Shown here: in pieces, positions 1 to 8,306 of the stretch
Numbering within the stretch: position 1 is the first letter of the stretch
How the letters are laid out: each line of letters starts with the position of its first letter
Assembly (NCBI GenBank): GCA_021154285.1
Contig: JAJKIV010000163.1
Location: forward strand, 1-38,472
Source of the DNA: Gemmatimonas sp.
GTDB lineage: Bacteria; Gemmatimonadota; Gemmatimonadetes; Gemmatimonadales; Gemmatimonadaceae
Direction of reading: 5' to 3'
Length of the DNA: 38,472 bases
Program-made: the position numbers and the translations under genes
Notes under the pieces: model-generated
What the model saw: the letters and a program-made list of their open reading frames with translations, nothing else
Database searches by the model: none
Told to the model about the DNA's origin: nothing

Positions 1-329
1 CCGACAATGATTCCGAGAATTGCACCGGGGGTCATGATTTGCCAGTAATACGCCGGTTGGCCCGCCGCCGCCTGGAGAAGCGACACGCAGAACGCCAACG
101 CGAGTCCCACCGCCATGCCGAACACGATCGCGAGCGGGAGTGAGCTCGTCTTTCGCGCGAACCAGCCGATCAAGAGACCCGTGATCAGGCCCTTCACCGT
201 CGAGCCGATCACGATCCCAACGATGCCGGCGCGCACGTTAGGGTCGTCACCCGCCGACACGAGGGCGGAAAGGCCATCCGGGATTCCGAGAAGGCCGCCG
301 AGGAGCATACCGAATACGGGCTTTTTCAT
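1..329 (-). CDS. small glycine-rich membrane protein, C-terminus cut by window edge
   Basis: An open minus-strand frame runs from ATG at 329-327 to the window edge without a stop (109 codons visible). The product begins MKKPVFGMLLGGLLGIPDGL and has about four hydrophobic, glycine-rich segments (residues about 5-25, 33-58, 64-86, 95-109) separated by short polar turns such as FARKTSS, so it should be an integral inner-membrane protein. I do not recognise the family. It lies 80 bases downstream of the kinase stop on the same strand, with a heptamer repeat between, so co-transcription is uncertain. The real end is outside the window. Confidence 0.6.
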   Translation of the reverse strand, partial: MKKPVFGMLLGGLLGIPDGLSALVSAGDDPNVRAGIVGIVIGSTVKGLITGLLIGWFARKTSSLPLAIVFGMAVGLALAFCVSLLQAAAGQPAYYWQIMTPGAILGIIV

Positions 330-350
330 AGTTCGCGTGGCGTGGTGAAA

Positions 351-372
351 GGGAATTGGGAATCGGGAATCC
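351..372. repeat. short tandem heptamer repeat (GGGAATT/GGGAATC)
   Basis: Three consecutive 7-bp units GGGAATT, GGGAATC, GGGAATC occupy this stretch, followed by ATTCC-containing sequence that can pair back with it. It lies 38 bases past the kinase stop codon (410). The 7-bp period matches the larger elements at 4319-4478, 20172-20352 and 23974-24098, so I treat it as a minor member of that class. Confidence 0.5.
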
Positions 373-409
373 AGGCTCCCCATTCCATTCAACGCGGACG
401 TACAGTCCT

Positions 410-1399
410 TTAACGGCCGAACACGGCGAGAAACGTCAGGCGCATGAGCAGGTACGCGAGCACCAACAGAATCGGCGTGCTGTGGCGCAGCGCGAGGCGC
501 CGGGCGCGCTCGAAGAGGTTCTCGTTGTACGCCGTCACCCGGTCTCCGGCGCGGAACGCGGCGACGTCGTGGGCAAGCGCAGTCACATCGGAATAGCGAT
601 CGCGTGGGTCCGGCGACATGGCTCGACGAATGATCGCGCGGAGCGGGCGCGGAACGTCTCCCGCTCCATCCGAATGCGTGCTCTCCGGGTTACCGGTACA
701 GAGATCGCGCAGCAGCGCGCCGATCGCGTACACGTCCGCGCGCGCGTCCACCAGCGACGGATCGCCCGCAGCCTGCTCGGGCGCCATGTAGCCCGGCGTC
801 CCCAGCACGACGCCATGTCCCGTCGTCGGCTCCGCGTGTTCATCAGTGCCGGCCACGGAACCGACACCTAACGACACCGTGGTGTCACCCACGATCTTCG
901 CGACGCCCCAGTCCATCACGAGGACCTCGCCGAACGCCCCTACCATCACGTTCTGGGGCTTGAGGTCCCGGTGAACGACGCCGTGCGCGTGCGCGAACGC
1001 CACGGCCTCGCACACGCGCTCCACAATCGTCAGCCGCTCGGGCAGACTGACGCCGGGCAGTTCGTGGAGTGGAGCGCCGCGTACGAGCTTCATCGCGTAG
1101 AACACGCGGCCGTCCGCCAGCGTGCCAACGTCGTGGATCGGTACGATCCCCGGATGCTCGAGCAGGGCCAGCGTGCGGGCTTCCCGCATCATACGGGCGG
1201 CAATATCCGGCGCACCCTCGGGAAGCCGAACGACCTTGAGCGCGATTTCCCGACCCAGCTCGCGATCACGCGCGCGGTAAACCGTCCCCATGCCGCCCTG
1301 GCCGATGCGACCCACGATCTCGTACTTCGTGCCCGTGAGATCGGGCGCCTCGGCGGCATCGCGCAGCCGACGCAGCGCAGCGTCCGACAACGCGCTCAT
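410..1399 (-). CDS. PknB-type serine/threonine protein kinase with C-terminal membrane anchor
   Basis: A 329-residue bacterial Ser/Thr kinase of the Hanks type, expected to phosphorylate proteins on Ser/Thr at the cytoplasmic face of the membrane. Visible motifs are the glycine-rich loop GQGGMG (33-38), ATP-anchoring Lys55 in IALKVV, helix-C Glu73, catalytic loop HRDLKPQN (143-150), DWG in place of DFG (163-165) and GTPGYMAPEQ in the activation segment. A hydrophobic helix near residues 307-327 (TPILLVLAYLLMRLTFLAVF) ends the protein. There is no extracellular sensor domain after it, unlike classic PknB. The ATG overlaps the sigma-factor stop by 4 bases (ATGA), so the two are translationally coupled and probably act together. 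The kinase call is firm; the substrate is unknown. Confidence 0.95.
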   Translation of the reverse strand: MSALSDAALRRLRDAAEAPDLTGTKYEIVGRIGQGGMGTVYRARDRELGREIALKVVRLPEGAPDIAARMMREARTLALLEHPGIVPIHDVGTLADGRVFYAMKLVRGAPLHELPGVSLPERLTIVERVCEAVAFAHAHGVVHRDLKPQNVMVGAFGEVLVMDWGVAKIVGDTTVSLGVGSVAGTDEHAEPTTGHGVVLGTPGYMAPEQAAGDPSLVDARADVYAIGALLRDLCTGNPESTHSDGAGDVPRPLRAIIRRAMSPDPRDRYSDVTALAHDVAAFRAGDRVTAYNENLFERARRLALRHSTPILLVLAYLLMRLTFLAVFGR

Positions 1400-2154
1400 G
1401 CGGGCCGTGACGTTGGATCCGCGCCAAGGAGCTCGCGTGCCTCGAGGCGGAACTCCTCGTCGGTCGCGCAGAGCGACCGAAGACGCTCGAGCAGGAGACG
1501 GCGCAGCTCGCGACGCGCGAACGCCAGGTAGTTCGTCACCTGCGTGACCGGAATCGCGAGCTCGGAGGCGAGTTGCGCGTACGTCGGCCGAACGTCGGCG
1601 TTGTCGTCCAGATCATACCGCTGAAACACGGCGAACTGCTTCGTCTTGCCGGCGGCTTCGCACGATGCGCGCAGTGCGCCGACGGCGTCGGAGAAGAGAC
1701 CGCGGACCCACTCCTGACGAAAAAGATCGTCCTCGTCATGGTCCGCGTGACTTGCCGCACCGGCGCCGTGCGCCGCAGGGTGAGTGGAGAGCTCGTGCTC
1801 CGCGGCGGCGAAGTCCAAAGGGACGAACGACACATCGCCCCCCCGCTTGAGGCGCCCGCGAGCCTTGATCTCGTTCGCCACGAAGCCGTCGAGGCACAGG
1901 CGAAGGAAAGTACGAAAGCGCGCCCGCGCCGGCTCGAAGCGCCCGAGTGACCCCTTCTCGAACGCGCGGGCGAAGAACTCCTGCGTCAGGTCAGCGGCGT
2001 CGTCACGGTCACGACGCCATTTGATCCGGACGTACTTGTACACCGGTCGCCAGTACGCCGACACGAGCGCGTCGAAGGCGACGCGACGCGCGTGAATGTC
2101 GGGACTCGCAATGCCGGCGACGACGGAGTGACGCGTGGCGGGGAACGATCCCAC
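1396..2154 (-). CDS. ECF-type RNA polymerase sigma factor
   Basis: A sigma-70 family factor of about 252 residues. Region 2 is recognisable from FDALVSAYWRPVYKYV through the DLTQEFFARAF segment, which binds core polymerase and the -10 element. A region-4 helix-turn-helix follows in TYAQLASELAIPVTQVTNYL, and the protein ends in an RRELRRLLLERLRSL helix. The inter-domain linker is long and carries acidic HDEDD sequence. I place the start at GTG 2154-2152, because further upstream the frame runs into the AraC gene and looks non-coding. No good Shine-Dalgarno decides it, so the start is uncertain. The gene overlaps the kinase by 4 bases. Sigma/kinase pairs of this kind are known from several phyla, and the kinase may control this sigma factor (inference). 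Confidence 0.85.
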   Translation of the reverse strand: MGSFPATRHSVVAGIASPDIHARRVAFDALVSAYWRPVYKYVRIKWRRDRDDAADLTQEFFARAFEKGSLGRFEPARARFRTFLRLCLDGFVANEIKARGRLKRGGDVSFVPLDFAAAEHELSTHPAAHGAGAASHADHDEDDLFRQEWVRGLFSDAVGALRASCEAAGKTKQFAVFQRYDLDDNADVRPTYAQLASELAIPVTQVTNYLAFARRELRRLLLERLRSLCATDEEFRLEARELLGADPTSRPA

Positions 2155-2227
2155 GGGCGAGGGACGGCGAGAGAAGCGAGGAGACGGAGAGGCGGAGCGA
2201 CATCGTAGGGACCGAGACCGCGACGCG

Positions 2228-3064
2228 TCAATACGACGAGCACGCAACTGGTACAACCGGTTCGCGCCGCACGAGCCGCTGGCCAATCGTCGCGACAAAA
2301 GCGTCCCTCGAAACGCGTGTGGCCTCCGCCATCGGGCGCCCCGAGATCGCACTGAGGTCCCGTGTCAGCGACCGGGATGATGTGTAGCCAACCAGCCGCG
2401 CCGCCTCCGCCACACGGATGGTGCCTCCCGCGAGCAGGTGGAACGCGGCGTTCACGCGCGCGCACGCGAGCACGGTCCGCGCGGGGCAGAACCCTACGCG
2501 CGCGAGCCAACGGTCCAGCGACCGACGAGTCATTCGCGCGGCAACCGCCAGATCAGCAACCGATCGCACCTGCTCCGGGTGCGTGAATGCCGCCTGAATC
2601 GCCAAGGCGACGGGGAGGGGGAGCGCCTGAAGTGGCGCTTCGATCGCGCTCGCGACGCTGCCCCATCCGCCGGCGGCGACGGCACGATGAACCGCCAACG
2701 CGATCGCATCGAGGGAGTCGTCGACTCCACGAATGACGATCTCCGGCGCACCCGAACGAATGAGCGTCTGCACGACCCGGATGGCCGACGCTGTGACGGA
2801 GACGTACCCGATGACCGGGATATTGGGCGCGAGAGTCATCGCGTGGGTGAGTGCGTTCAGCCGACCAGGCGCACAGTGATCGCCGCCGGCGCACGGGTCG
2901 ACGATCGCGACGTCACACCGCCGATGGTGCAGGTCCGACACGAGCGCACCCCACGTGCTGGCGTTGTGGACACAGTGCGGCGGTGGGAACGCGTGGTGGA
3001 CGTGCGCGAGCGATTGCGGCGAGAGGTAGCAGCAGATGAACACGCGTGCACTCGGATTGGGCAC
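2228..3064 (-). CDS. AraC-type DNA-binding protein with receiver-like N-terminus
   Basis: A protein of about 278 residues with an AraC/XylS-type double helix-turn-helix near residues 160-250: SVADLAVAARMTRRSLDRWL is the first HTH and IRVAEAARLVGYTSSRSLTR the second. The N-terminal 130 residues look like a degenerate response-regulator receiver (VFICCYL strand, CDVAIVDP with the acidic residue, IPVIGYVSV strand), but the full phosphorylation pocket is not evident. The start is GTG at 3064; a later start is possible. It lies directly upstream of the sigma/kinase pair on the same strand with a 73-base gap, so all three may form one regulatory operon. Confidence 0.8.
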   Translation of the reverse strand: MPNPSARVFICCYLSPQSLAHVHHAFPPPHCVHNASTWGALVSDLHHRRCDVAIVDPCAGGDHCAPGRLNALTHAMTLAPNIPVIGYVSVTASAIRVVQTLIRSGAPEIVIRGVDDSLDAIALAVHRAVAAGGWGSVASAIEAPLQALPLPVALAIQAAFTHPEQVRSVADLAVAARMTRRSLDRWLARVGFCPARTVLACARVNAAFHLLAGGTIRVAEAARLVGYTSSRSLTRDLSAISGRPMAEATRVSRDAFVATIGQRLVRREPVVPVACSSY

Positions 3065-3161
3065 GCAATGATACGCGGGTGTGTTCAGCTCACCGACATC
3101 GATTCATTGCACGGGCCGTCGAACGAGCGCACGCGAGCTGCCGCGCGGCCCCGGAGCGGAT

Positions 3162-3509
3162 TCACCAGCGCGACTCCGGCTCGCGTCCGTCGTCTTCCTC
3201 GTCGTCCTCGAGGTCGTGGTCCGGCGTCCAGTTCACCGCGAAGTCATGCGGTTCGTCGATGGTTTCGCCGCCGCCATCCTCGGACTCCAGCGGTGCTTCC
3301 GCGTCGAGAATCCGTCGAGCTTCGTCGGCGTCCTCGCGGCGCACGGCGAGGCGCACTGGATACAGCAGCGCCATCGAGGGGATCATTCCGCCGGCGGTAT
3401 CGCGCATGATGGCGGATGGAATGTTGTGTGCCTCGAGCACGAGGTGAGCCATCGTTGCCTCCACTTCGCTCGAGTATTTCCGAAGGACGATCACTGCGTC
3501 GTCGCTCAC
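3162..3509 (-). CDS. DUF2007 family protein (putative signal-transducing protein)
   Basis: About 115 residues. The core VIVLRKYSSEVEATMAHLVL followed by EAHNIPSAIMRD and VRREDADEARRILD matches the DUF2007 fold (small ferredoxin-like domain, 'putative prokaryotic signal transducing protein'). The C-terminus is a long acidic tail. I chose GTG at 3509-3507 because a strong Shine-Dalgarno, GGGAGG, lies 6 bases before it. A GTG at 3533 would add eight residues but would place that GGGAGG inside the gene. Molecular function is unknown for the family. It is separated from the AraC gene by 97 bases. Confidence 0.75.
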   Translation of the reverse strand: MSDDAVIVLRKYSSEVEATMAHLVLEAHNIPSAIMRDTAGGMIPSMALLYPVRLAVRREDADEARRILDAEAPLESEDGGGETIDEPHDFAVNWTPDHDLEDDEEDDGREPESRW

Positions 3510-3615
3510 GCGAGGCCTCCCTGTCGTGGTCACGAACGGTCGTCCATGGGACGTCTCGAATGACGATAATCACCGTGCGCGCCGGTCGCGATGCAGGCGT
3601 GTGACGAAACACGAA

Positions 3616-3641
3616 GGGCCCGCTGCTAGCAGGCCGGGCCC
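3616..3641 (-). terminator. GC-rich hairpin, probable terminator of the 3671-4177 gene
   Basis: GGGCCCG (3616-3622) and CGGGCCC (3635-3641) form a perfect 7-bp stem. The 12-base loop itself contains the palindrome CTGCTAGCAG. It lies 30 bases past the stop of the minus-strand gene at 3671 and is followed on that strand by moderately T-rich CTTCGTGTTTCG. The weak U-tract makes the termination role likely but not certain. Confidence 0.5.
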
Positions 3642-3670
3642 CTGGCGCCGATCACGAGATCAGCGAGCCG

Positions 3671-4177
3671 TCAGTTGCGGGGCGCTGACGCGGTGAGGTC
3701 CGCTTCGGGACGAAGCTTCCGGTAGGCTTCGACGGCGTGCTGCATCGCGAGCAGGGCCGAGGCTTCGAGCTCGTATTCGACACCAAGCGATGTGAGCTTC
3801 GTCACGTCGTGTGCTCTGAACTCACCGGAGGCGCGGTCGCTCAGCGAGTGGCGACGATTGTATTCCCGGCACGCGAGCCAGAGGTTGTTGGCCTTGTGCC
3901 ACCAGTCGTCGCGCCGTTCGCCGTTGACGCCCATGCACGACGACTCGTACGAGGCGGCGGCACTGGTGAGCTGTTCGTCGCTCGCGGCGACGAGCCGCAG
4001 CGCGGCGATCTGCTCGGTCTCGTCCGTGTTCATCTCGATCAGCCGTGCATAACGACGGTGCTGTCGGCAGCACTCGGCGGCGGACCGGAAGAGGACGTCG
4101 GCCCTGTCGCAAACCGTAGGATGGGAGCCGCTGGTGGCCGCGGGACTCGTGGAACGGCTCTGCTTCGTCTTCGGCAT
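3671..4177 (-). CDS. conserved-looking hypothetical protein, soluble, helical
   Basis: 168 residues from ATG 4177. The first 20 residues are polar and low complexity (KTKQSRSTSPAATSGSHP). The rest is predicted helical with several cysteines (CDRADVLF, AECCRQHRRYARLIEMN) and the motif RRDDWWHKANNLWLACREY. There is no signal peptide or membrane segment. I do not recognise the family; it could be a small regulatory or scaffold protein. It is followed by a hairpin and preceded by a possible promoter and a repeat-filled spacer, so it is probably transcribed alone. Confidence 0.6.
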   Translation of the reverse strand: MPKTKQSRSTSPAATSGSHPTVCDRADVLFRSAAECCRQHRRYARLIEMNTDETEQIAALRLVAASDEQLTSAAASYESSCMGVNGERRDDWWHKANNLWLACREYNRRHSLSDRASGEFRAHDVTKLTSLGVEYELEASALLAMQHAVEAYRKLRPEADLTASAPRN

Positions 4178-4260
4178 CGGGGGCGGTCGCGAAAGGGACT
4201 CGGTTGTGTAGACCGGGACGTTTGTGAGGGCGGCTGTCGAGATCGCGCCGCACCCACATG

Positions 4261-4293
4261 ATAATCAGACGACACGTGCCCGCGCCGGGTCAA
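4261..4293 (-). promoter_or_regulatory. weak candidate promoter for the 3671-4177 gene
   Basis: On the minus strand TTGACC (4293-4288) is followed 18-21 bases later by AT-richer TCTGATTAT (4269-4261), in an otherwise GC-rich spacer, 84 bases before the ATG at 4177. The -10 resemblance is poor, so this is tentative. The rest of 4178-4318 shows nothing else beyond an AT-rich palindromic patch (CAATATATATTG, 4291-4302). Confidence 0.25.
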
Positions 4294-4318
4294 TATATAT
4301 TGTGGCGGACTCTACATT

Positions 4319-4478
4319 ACTGGCGACTGGCGACCGCTGGGAACTGGGAACCGAGGCCCACTACCGGCAGGACGGCGATTCCTCGCCTCCGCGCCTTCGG
4401 CGCTGCGCTCGGAATGACACGCGCCGTTTTCCGTCGCCCGTCGCCCGTCGCCCGTCCCCGCCAGTCGCCAGTCGCCTA
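4319..4478. repeat. dispersed heptamer-based repeat, copy 1 (MITE-like)
   Basis: This about 160-bp element starts with two ACTGGCG units and ends with GCCAGTC units, giving 13-bp perfect terminal inverted repeats (4322-4334 and 4464-4476). Inside are two CTGGGAA units, a GCGATTCCTCG to GGAATGACACGCGCC core (4376-4424) and three CCCGTCG units. A closely related arrangement occurs at 20172-20352, and the core also occurs inside the gene at 36896-36968. The right end coincides with the stop codon of the next gene. It encodes no protein, so if mobile it would depend on an enzyme elsewhere. Confidence 0.75.
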
Positions 4479-5633
4479 CTTCAACTGCTCGTTGTGCTTG
4501 TAAACGAGGTCGTTGTAGGTCGCGTAGCCGCCGCGCGCGGCTTCCTCGGCGAACGAATCCACCGTCTGGAGCAGCTGGGTGCTGAAGTAGCCGGGGACAC
4601 TCTGAGGGTGCGACCCGTAGAACCCGCCGCCGAAGTAGCTCCGGATGATGACGCTGTGCGCGTTGTAGGGGAGCGTCCGGACGCTCGCGGCGAAGGCGTC
4701 GAACGTGCCTTCCCGCATGAGATAGAACTCCACGTTCGACACATAGAGGACCGAGAGCTTCTCCCCGCGCTCGCTCATCACGCGGCCGATTTCCTGCAGC
4801 GCGTGAGGGCCCGCGAGGTTCCCGACGACGGGAATCACGAGGTTCCTTGCCTCCAGCGACTTGAGGTACTGGAAGTCCTCTTCGCTCGCGAGATAGTTCG
4901 CCTGCTTTCCGGTGAGATCCTTTTCCAGCAGCAGCTTCCGCAAGTTCGGGTAATACTCCCGAGGCGCCCGCCCGAGGCTCGTGAACTTGAGGTCGAGGCC
5001 CGCGTCGAAGAACGCCTGCTGGATGTGGCTGACGGTCTCGAGCTCCGCCGGCGTCACAGGGACGCCATAGCGTCGGAGCTTCGCGCGAACTGCGCCCCGC
5101 GTCGTCTCGAACTGGTCCGGGTCCGGCGCGCTCTTGTCGATGAAGTCGACGATCTCCGTGATGGGGCGGCGGTTCCACTTCGATACGTCGTTAGGCACCG
5201 CGCGTCCCGTCAGCAGCGCCAGGTACTCCACCCGGTTCCGCGACATCTCGAACAGTGCCTTGAAGAGCAAATGCTGGAGGAGGTTGTCGCGGCGGATGTC
5301 GACAATGAACGCGACGCGCGGCCGGACCTGTGCCATGTACGAGAAGTTCTGATCAGGCCCGACGCCTACGTACGCGCCGCCGGTGACGCCGATCCGGCGC
5401 ATGGCGCCGAGCACATGCAGGTACGACGACTCGTTGGAGATGAGGTTGTCGGAATCGAAGTACCCGCCCGGCTCCGAGATGCGCGCCACGAGTGCGGCGA
5501 ACGCCGAGTCGCTGAGGGCGGGCGCCGCGTCCTGCGCCGCGACGTACGTGATCGCACCCTCGGCGCGCTGTCGGGGTTCCGAGAGCGGTAGGAGCGCAAG
5601 CAGCGCGGCGGCAAGGAACGACTTCGTCAGCAT
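4476..5633 (-). CDS. secreted or periplasmic protein resembling the LIC_10091 family
   Basis: 385 residues from ATG 5633. This start gives a clean signal peptide (MLTKSFLAAALLALLPLSEP), whereas the longer frame adds 31 charged residues. The mature part has FAALVARISEPGGYFDSDNL, YVGVGPDQNF, a strand then DIRRDNLLQHLLFKALFE, and later LSVLYVSNVEFYL and RTLPYNAHSVIIRSYF. These resemble proteins annotated as LIC_10091 family, which have a methyltransferase-like fold of unclear activity. I name the family with moderate confidence only and claim no reaction. The stop codon lies within the right end of the repeat at 4319-4478. Confidence 0.7.
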   Translation of the reverse strand: MLTKSFLAAALLALLPLSEPRQRAEGAITYVAAQDAAPALSDSAFAALVARISEPGGYFDSDNLISNESSYLHVLGAMRRIGVTGGAYVGVGPDQNFSYMAQVRPRVAFIVDIRRDNLLQHLLFKALFEMSRNRVEYLALLTGRAVPNDVSKWNRRPITEIVDFIDKSAPDPDQFETTRGAVRAKLRRYGVPVTPAELETVSHIQQAFFDAGLDLKFTSLGRAPREYYPNLRKLLLEKDLTGKQANYLASEEDFQYLKSLEARNLVIPVVGNLAGPHALQEIGRVMSERGEKLSVLYVSNVEFYLMREGTFDAFAASVRTLPYNAHSVIIRSYFGGGFYGSHPQSVPGYFSTQLLQTVDSFAEEAARGGYATYNDLVYKHNEQLK

Positions 5634-5691
5634 GGAGCGGGCAATCGAGGGGGCGGCGTGAACGTGACCCAAGCGATTCCGAGTGCGAGCG

Positions 5692-6204
5692 TCATGCCGG
5701 CTGCGCTGCCGCACGCAGGTAGGCATCGAGAACGGTCCGGCCGAAGCAGGTGAGGATCACGCGCTGCAGGGTCGGATCGGATTGCAGGAACGATCGAACC
5801 TCGCCAACCGCGATCGAGGCGGCTTGCGCAACCGGGTATCCATAAACTCCGCAGCTGATCGCCGGGAATGCGATCGTCCGCACGTCATGCTGTGCCGCGA
5901 GGCGCAGCGATTCGCGGTACGCGGATGCGAGCAGCTCGGGCTCCCCGTGCGAGCCCCCTCGCCATACCGGTCCGACCGCGTGGATGACCCACCGAGCCGG
6001 CAGCCGATAGCCGTGAGTGATCTTCGCATGGCCCGTCTCGCAGCCGCCGAGCGTACGGCATTCCGCGAGCAGCTCCGGACCGGCCGCGCGATGAATGGCG
6101 CCATCGACGCCACCACCGCCGAGCAGCGAGTTATTCGCCGCGTTGACGATCGCGTCCACGGCAAGCGTCGTGATGTCGGCCTCGACGACTTCGATGCGGT
6201 TCAT
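5692..6204 (-). CDS. macro-domain protein, probable O-acetyl-ADP-ribose deacetylase / ADP-ribosylhydrolase
   Basis: 170 residues, essentially one macro domain. It begins with the strand [20 protein letters not shown] and the ADP-ribose loop [18 protein letters not shown] (21-38), then GETGHAKIT-like [15 protein letters not shown], and the second loop [17 protein letters not shown]. The Asn/Asp and GVDGAIH arrangement matches the YmdB/MacroD type, which removes acetyl from O-acetyl-ADP-ribose and ADP-ribose from acidic residues. It is cytosolic. A 58-base gap separates it from the secreted protein downstream, and lspA lies 18 bases upstream on the same strand, suggesting shared transcription from lspA. 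Confidence 0.92.
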   Translation of the reverse strand: MNRIEVVEADITTLAVDAIVNAANNSLLGGGGVDGAIHRAAGPELLAECRTLGGCETGHAKITHGYRLPARWVIHAVGPVWRGGSHGEPELLASAYRESLRLAAQHDVRTIAFPAISCGVYGYPVAQAASIAVGEVRSFLQSDPTLQRVILTCFGRTVLDAYLRAAAQPA

Positions 6205-6222
6205 GCGGCCAGGATCATGTCG

Positions 6223-6729
6223 TTAGGCCTCGGCAGGCGACCGATCGCCGCGCCGCAGCAACAGGAGCGCGAGCAGGATCGCGCCGCACGTGACTCCGAC
6301 GTCTGCGAGATTGAAAGTCCAGAAACGCCAGCCGCCGACGCCGATGTCGATGAAGTCCACGACGCCGCGGTACGTGCCGCCGGGCGTCCGGAACCGATCC
6401 ATCACGTTCCCGATCGCACCGCCAGCCACGAGCGCGAGCGCTGCCGCCTGCAGCCGGTCCTGCGCCGGCGTCGATCGATACACGCTACCCAGCGCGACGA
6501 GCACACCGAGGGCGAGCACGGTGAAGCCCACCCGCGAGTGTTGGCCCAGCGAGAACGAGAACGCCGCGTCCGGGTTGTAGGCGAGCGTCAGGCGCACCAC
6601 ATCACCGACGACGGGATGCGGCATGTGCTCCGGCACGAGATGCTCCTCGGCCAGCCGCTTGGTCGTGCAGTCGGCGAAAACCAGCAGGAACAGAAGCGGC
6701 CAGAACGCCTTCGCCTTTCGTGTCAGCAT
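6223..6729 (-). CDS. lspA: lipoprotein signal peptidase (signal peptidase II)
   Basis: 168 residues from ATG 6729; an upstream ATG at 6771 would add a charged tail in front of the first membrane helix. The enzyme cleaves signal peptides of diacylglyceryl-prolipoproteins in the inner membrane. Four hydrophobic segments are visible (about 9-19, 67-83, 93-108, 145-158). The catalytic aspartates are Asp111 in GNVMDR and Asp143 in FNLADV. The conserved NxGxAFS motif reads NPDAAFS here, a mild deviation. Several lipoproteins encoded in this window (DUF4403, cyclophilin, DUF3574, peptide-binding protein) would be its clients. The stop codon TAA lies inside a CGTTAGG motif. Confidence 0.95.
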   Translation of the reverse strand: MLTRKAKAFWPLLFLLVFADCTTKRLAEEHLVPEHMPHPVVGDVVRLTLAYNPDAAFSFSLGQHSRVGFTVLALGVLVALGSVYRSTPAQDRLQAAALALVAGGAIGNVMDRFRTPGGTYRGVVDFIDIGVGGWRFWTFNLADVGVTCGAILLALLLLRRGDRSPAEA

Positions 6730-6819
6730 GTGCGCACTCCGAATGCGGCGCTGTCCACCGCGATGCCGCACGTAAGACCCATGGCACCGTCTCGGAAAGG
6801 TAACGATGGAACGCGCCGC

Positions 6820-8304
6820 TCATCGACCGGAAAGTGCGGGGATTCGGTTGACTTCCAAGCGGGCCGACCCGTTCGCGCTCGCACGGACGAGGATGCCGGT
6901 GGATGTGGCCCGAACTGCGAGAACGTCTCCGGTCGCGATGCGCGCCACGAGGCGGGCGGTCTGGCCGAGCGAGCGATTCATCCCACGTTCCAGCCGCTGA
7001 CGCGCCTGCTCGACGAGGTCCGCAACGGGGAACCGTGCCCGGGTTCGAAGCAAATCCTGAACGTCGCTGCGGCGCATCCATTCCAGGCCGCGCACAAGGA
7101 GGTCCGCGCTGCTGACGTCGTAGGCGAGATCCGGCACGTACAGCTGTCGGGTTTCGGGGTCGAAGCGTGGCGTTCCCACGAGATACACGATGCCGCTCGC
7201 GGCCCCGTCGAAGCGGAGGGCGAGCGCGACACGACCGCCGCCGATGCCCGAGAGCCGCGCGTCCCGGATTGTGATCCACCGGACGCCTCGACGGACTCGC
7301 TTGCCAACGACGTTCTTCGTGAGAACGGCGTTGGCGAGATCGTAGCTGAGCTCTCCGTCGAGAAGGACGTGAAGCGCCTGCTCATGCTTCGCCCGCTCCC
7401 GCTGGAGGGGAGGAAGTGAGTCCGTACCATCGGGCGGCCGCGGTCCCGTGACGACATGCGGCTCGCCCGAGAGGCCGACGTCGAGCGACAGCACGCGCGC
7501 CGACCCGACAATAGGTCCCAGGTGAACCGCGCGCGGTTCGAGAAGCAGCCAGACGCTGTCGGACAATCGGATCGGCCGCTCGAGGAGTCGCCACCAGTTG
7601 TCGATGCGCGATCGCACGTCCACCGCCGCGATCTTCTCGTCGAGCTGCACGAGCCGCTTCTCGAGCTCCGACCTCGCGGCCGCGACGACGCGATCGGTGA
7701 CGTCGACGTTGAAGATCGTCACCTTGCACTGGTCACGCCGTTCGCTGCTGAATGGAGCGACGGAGGTGACCTCGCTCTTGCCGCGAACCCCCCAGCCGGG
7801 CGTTATGCGGAGGGTCGTCGCGATCGCAACGGCAACGCGAGGCCGAGGCCCACTCATCCCGCACGACCCGGAGACCTCGGCACCGAGTGGCGTTTTGTAC
7901 CAGCCCTTCCCCTGGTACTCGAGGACGGTGGCAACACGCACTGTGGTGCCCTGGCGCGTGATCTCGAACGGCGTTCGTTCGGCGGCGAACGCGGTCGACA
8001 TGCGCCGGTTCGTGGCGCTTCGCCTTCGGGTTGCAATGTCGCCGAACGTCCGGGGCACGGACGCCTCGAGCGTGGCGAACGCCGGGGCAAGGTCGTAGGT
8101 GATCGGCGCGTCGACGCTCGACGGCGGCAGCACCGGGAGCGAGTCGCCGGCCGCATCGGAAACGGTGGCAGGGGGAGGGGCATCCACCTTCCCGCCGATG
8201 CAGCCTAACGCGGTGGCGAGGAGCGCAACGGACAGTACCTGCCGTCGAATCGAGATCAGATCGACGGACCTGACGCTCCCGTCCGACCATCGAGCAGGCG
8301 GCAT
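6820..8304 (-). CDS. DUF4403 family lipoprotein
   Basis: 494 residues from ATG 8304, chosen because it gives a lipoprotein signal with RRQVLSVALLATALGC and Cys at the cleavage site. The body has the DUF4403 pattern: an N-terminal ITYDLAPAFATLEASVPRTF segment, a repeated beta-rich unit, a central pairing segment (SRIDNWWRLLERPI), and a C-terminal YDVSSADLLVRGLEW block. Some members are thought to be lipid-binding tubular (TULIP-like) outer-membrane-associated proteins; that is family-level inference. It begins 2 bases after the stop of the zinc-ribbon membrane protein gene, so the two form an operon. Confidence 0.85.
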   Translation of the reverse strand: MPPARWSDGSVRSVDLISIRRQVLSVALLATALGCIGGKVDAPPPATVSDAAGDSLPVLPPSSVDAPITYDLAPAFATLEASVPRTFGDIATRRRSATNRRMSTAFAAERTPFEITRQGTTVRVATVLEYQGKGWYKTPLGAEVSGSCGMSGPRPRVAVAIATTLRITPGWGVRGKSEVTSVAPFSSERRDQCKVTIFNVDVTDRVVAAARSELEKRLVQLDEKIAAVDVRSRIDNWWRLLERPIRLSDSVWLLLEPRAVHLGPIVGSARVLSLDVGLSGEPHVVTGPRPPDGTDSLPPLQRERAKHEQALHVLLDGELSYDLANAVLTKNVVGKRVRRGVRWITIRDARLSGIGGGRVALALRFDGAASGIVYLVGTPRFDPETRQLYVPDLAYDVSSADLLVRGLEWMRRSDVQDLLRTRARFPVADLVEQARQRLERGMNRSLGQTARLVARIATGDVLAVRATSTGILVRASANGSARLEVNRIPALSGR

Positions 8305-8306
8305 CC

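Noticed and set aside
4224-5591. 455-codon open frame on the plus strand
   Set aside because: It runs through the repeat at 4319-4478 and antisense to the signal-peptide protein; no motif supports it.
5683-7419. 578-codon open frame on the plus strand
   Set aside because: It is antisense to macro-domain, lspA and DUF4403 genes, rich in Arg/Asp/Val as expected from GC-rich complement, and has no recognisable domain.
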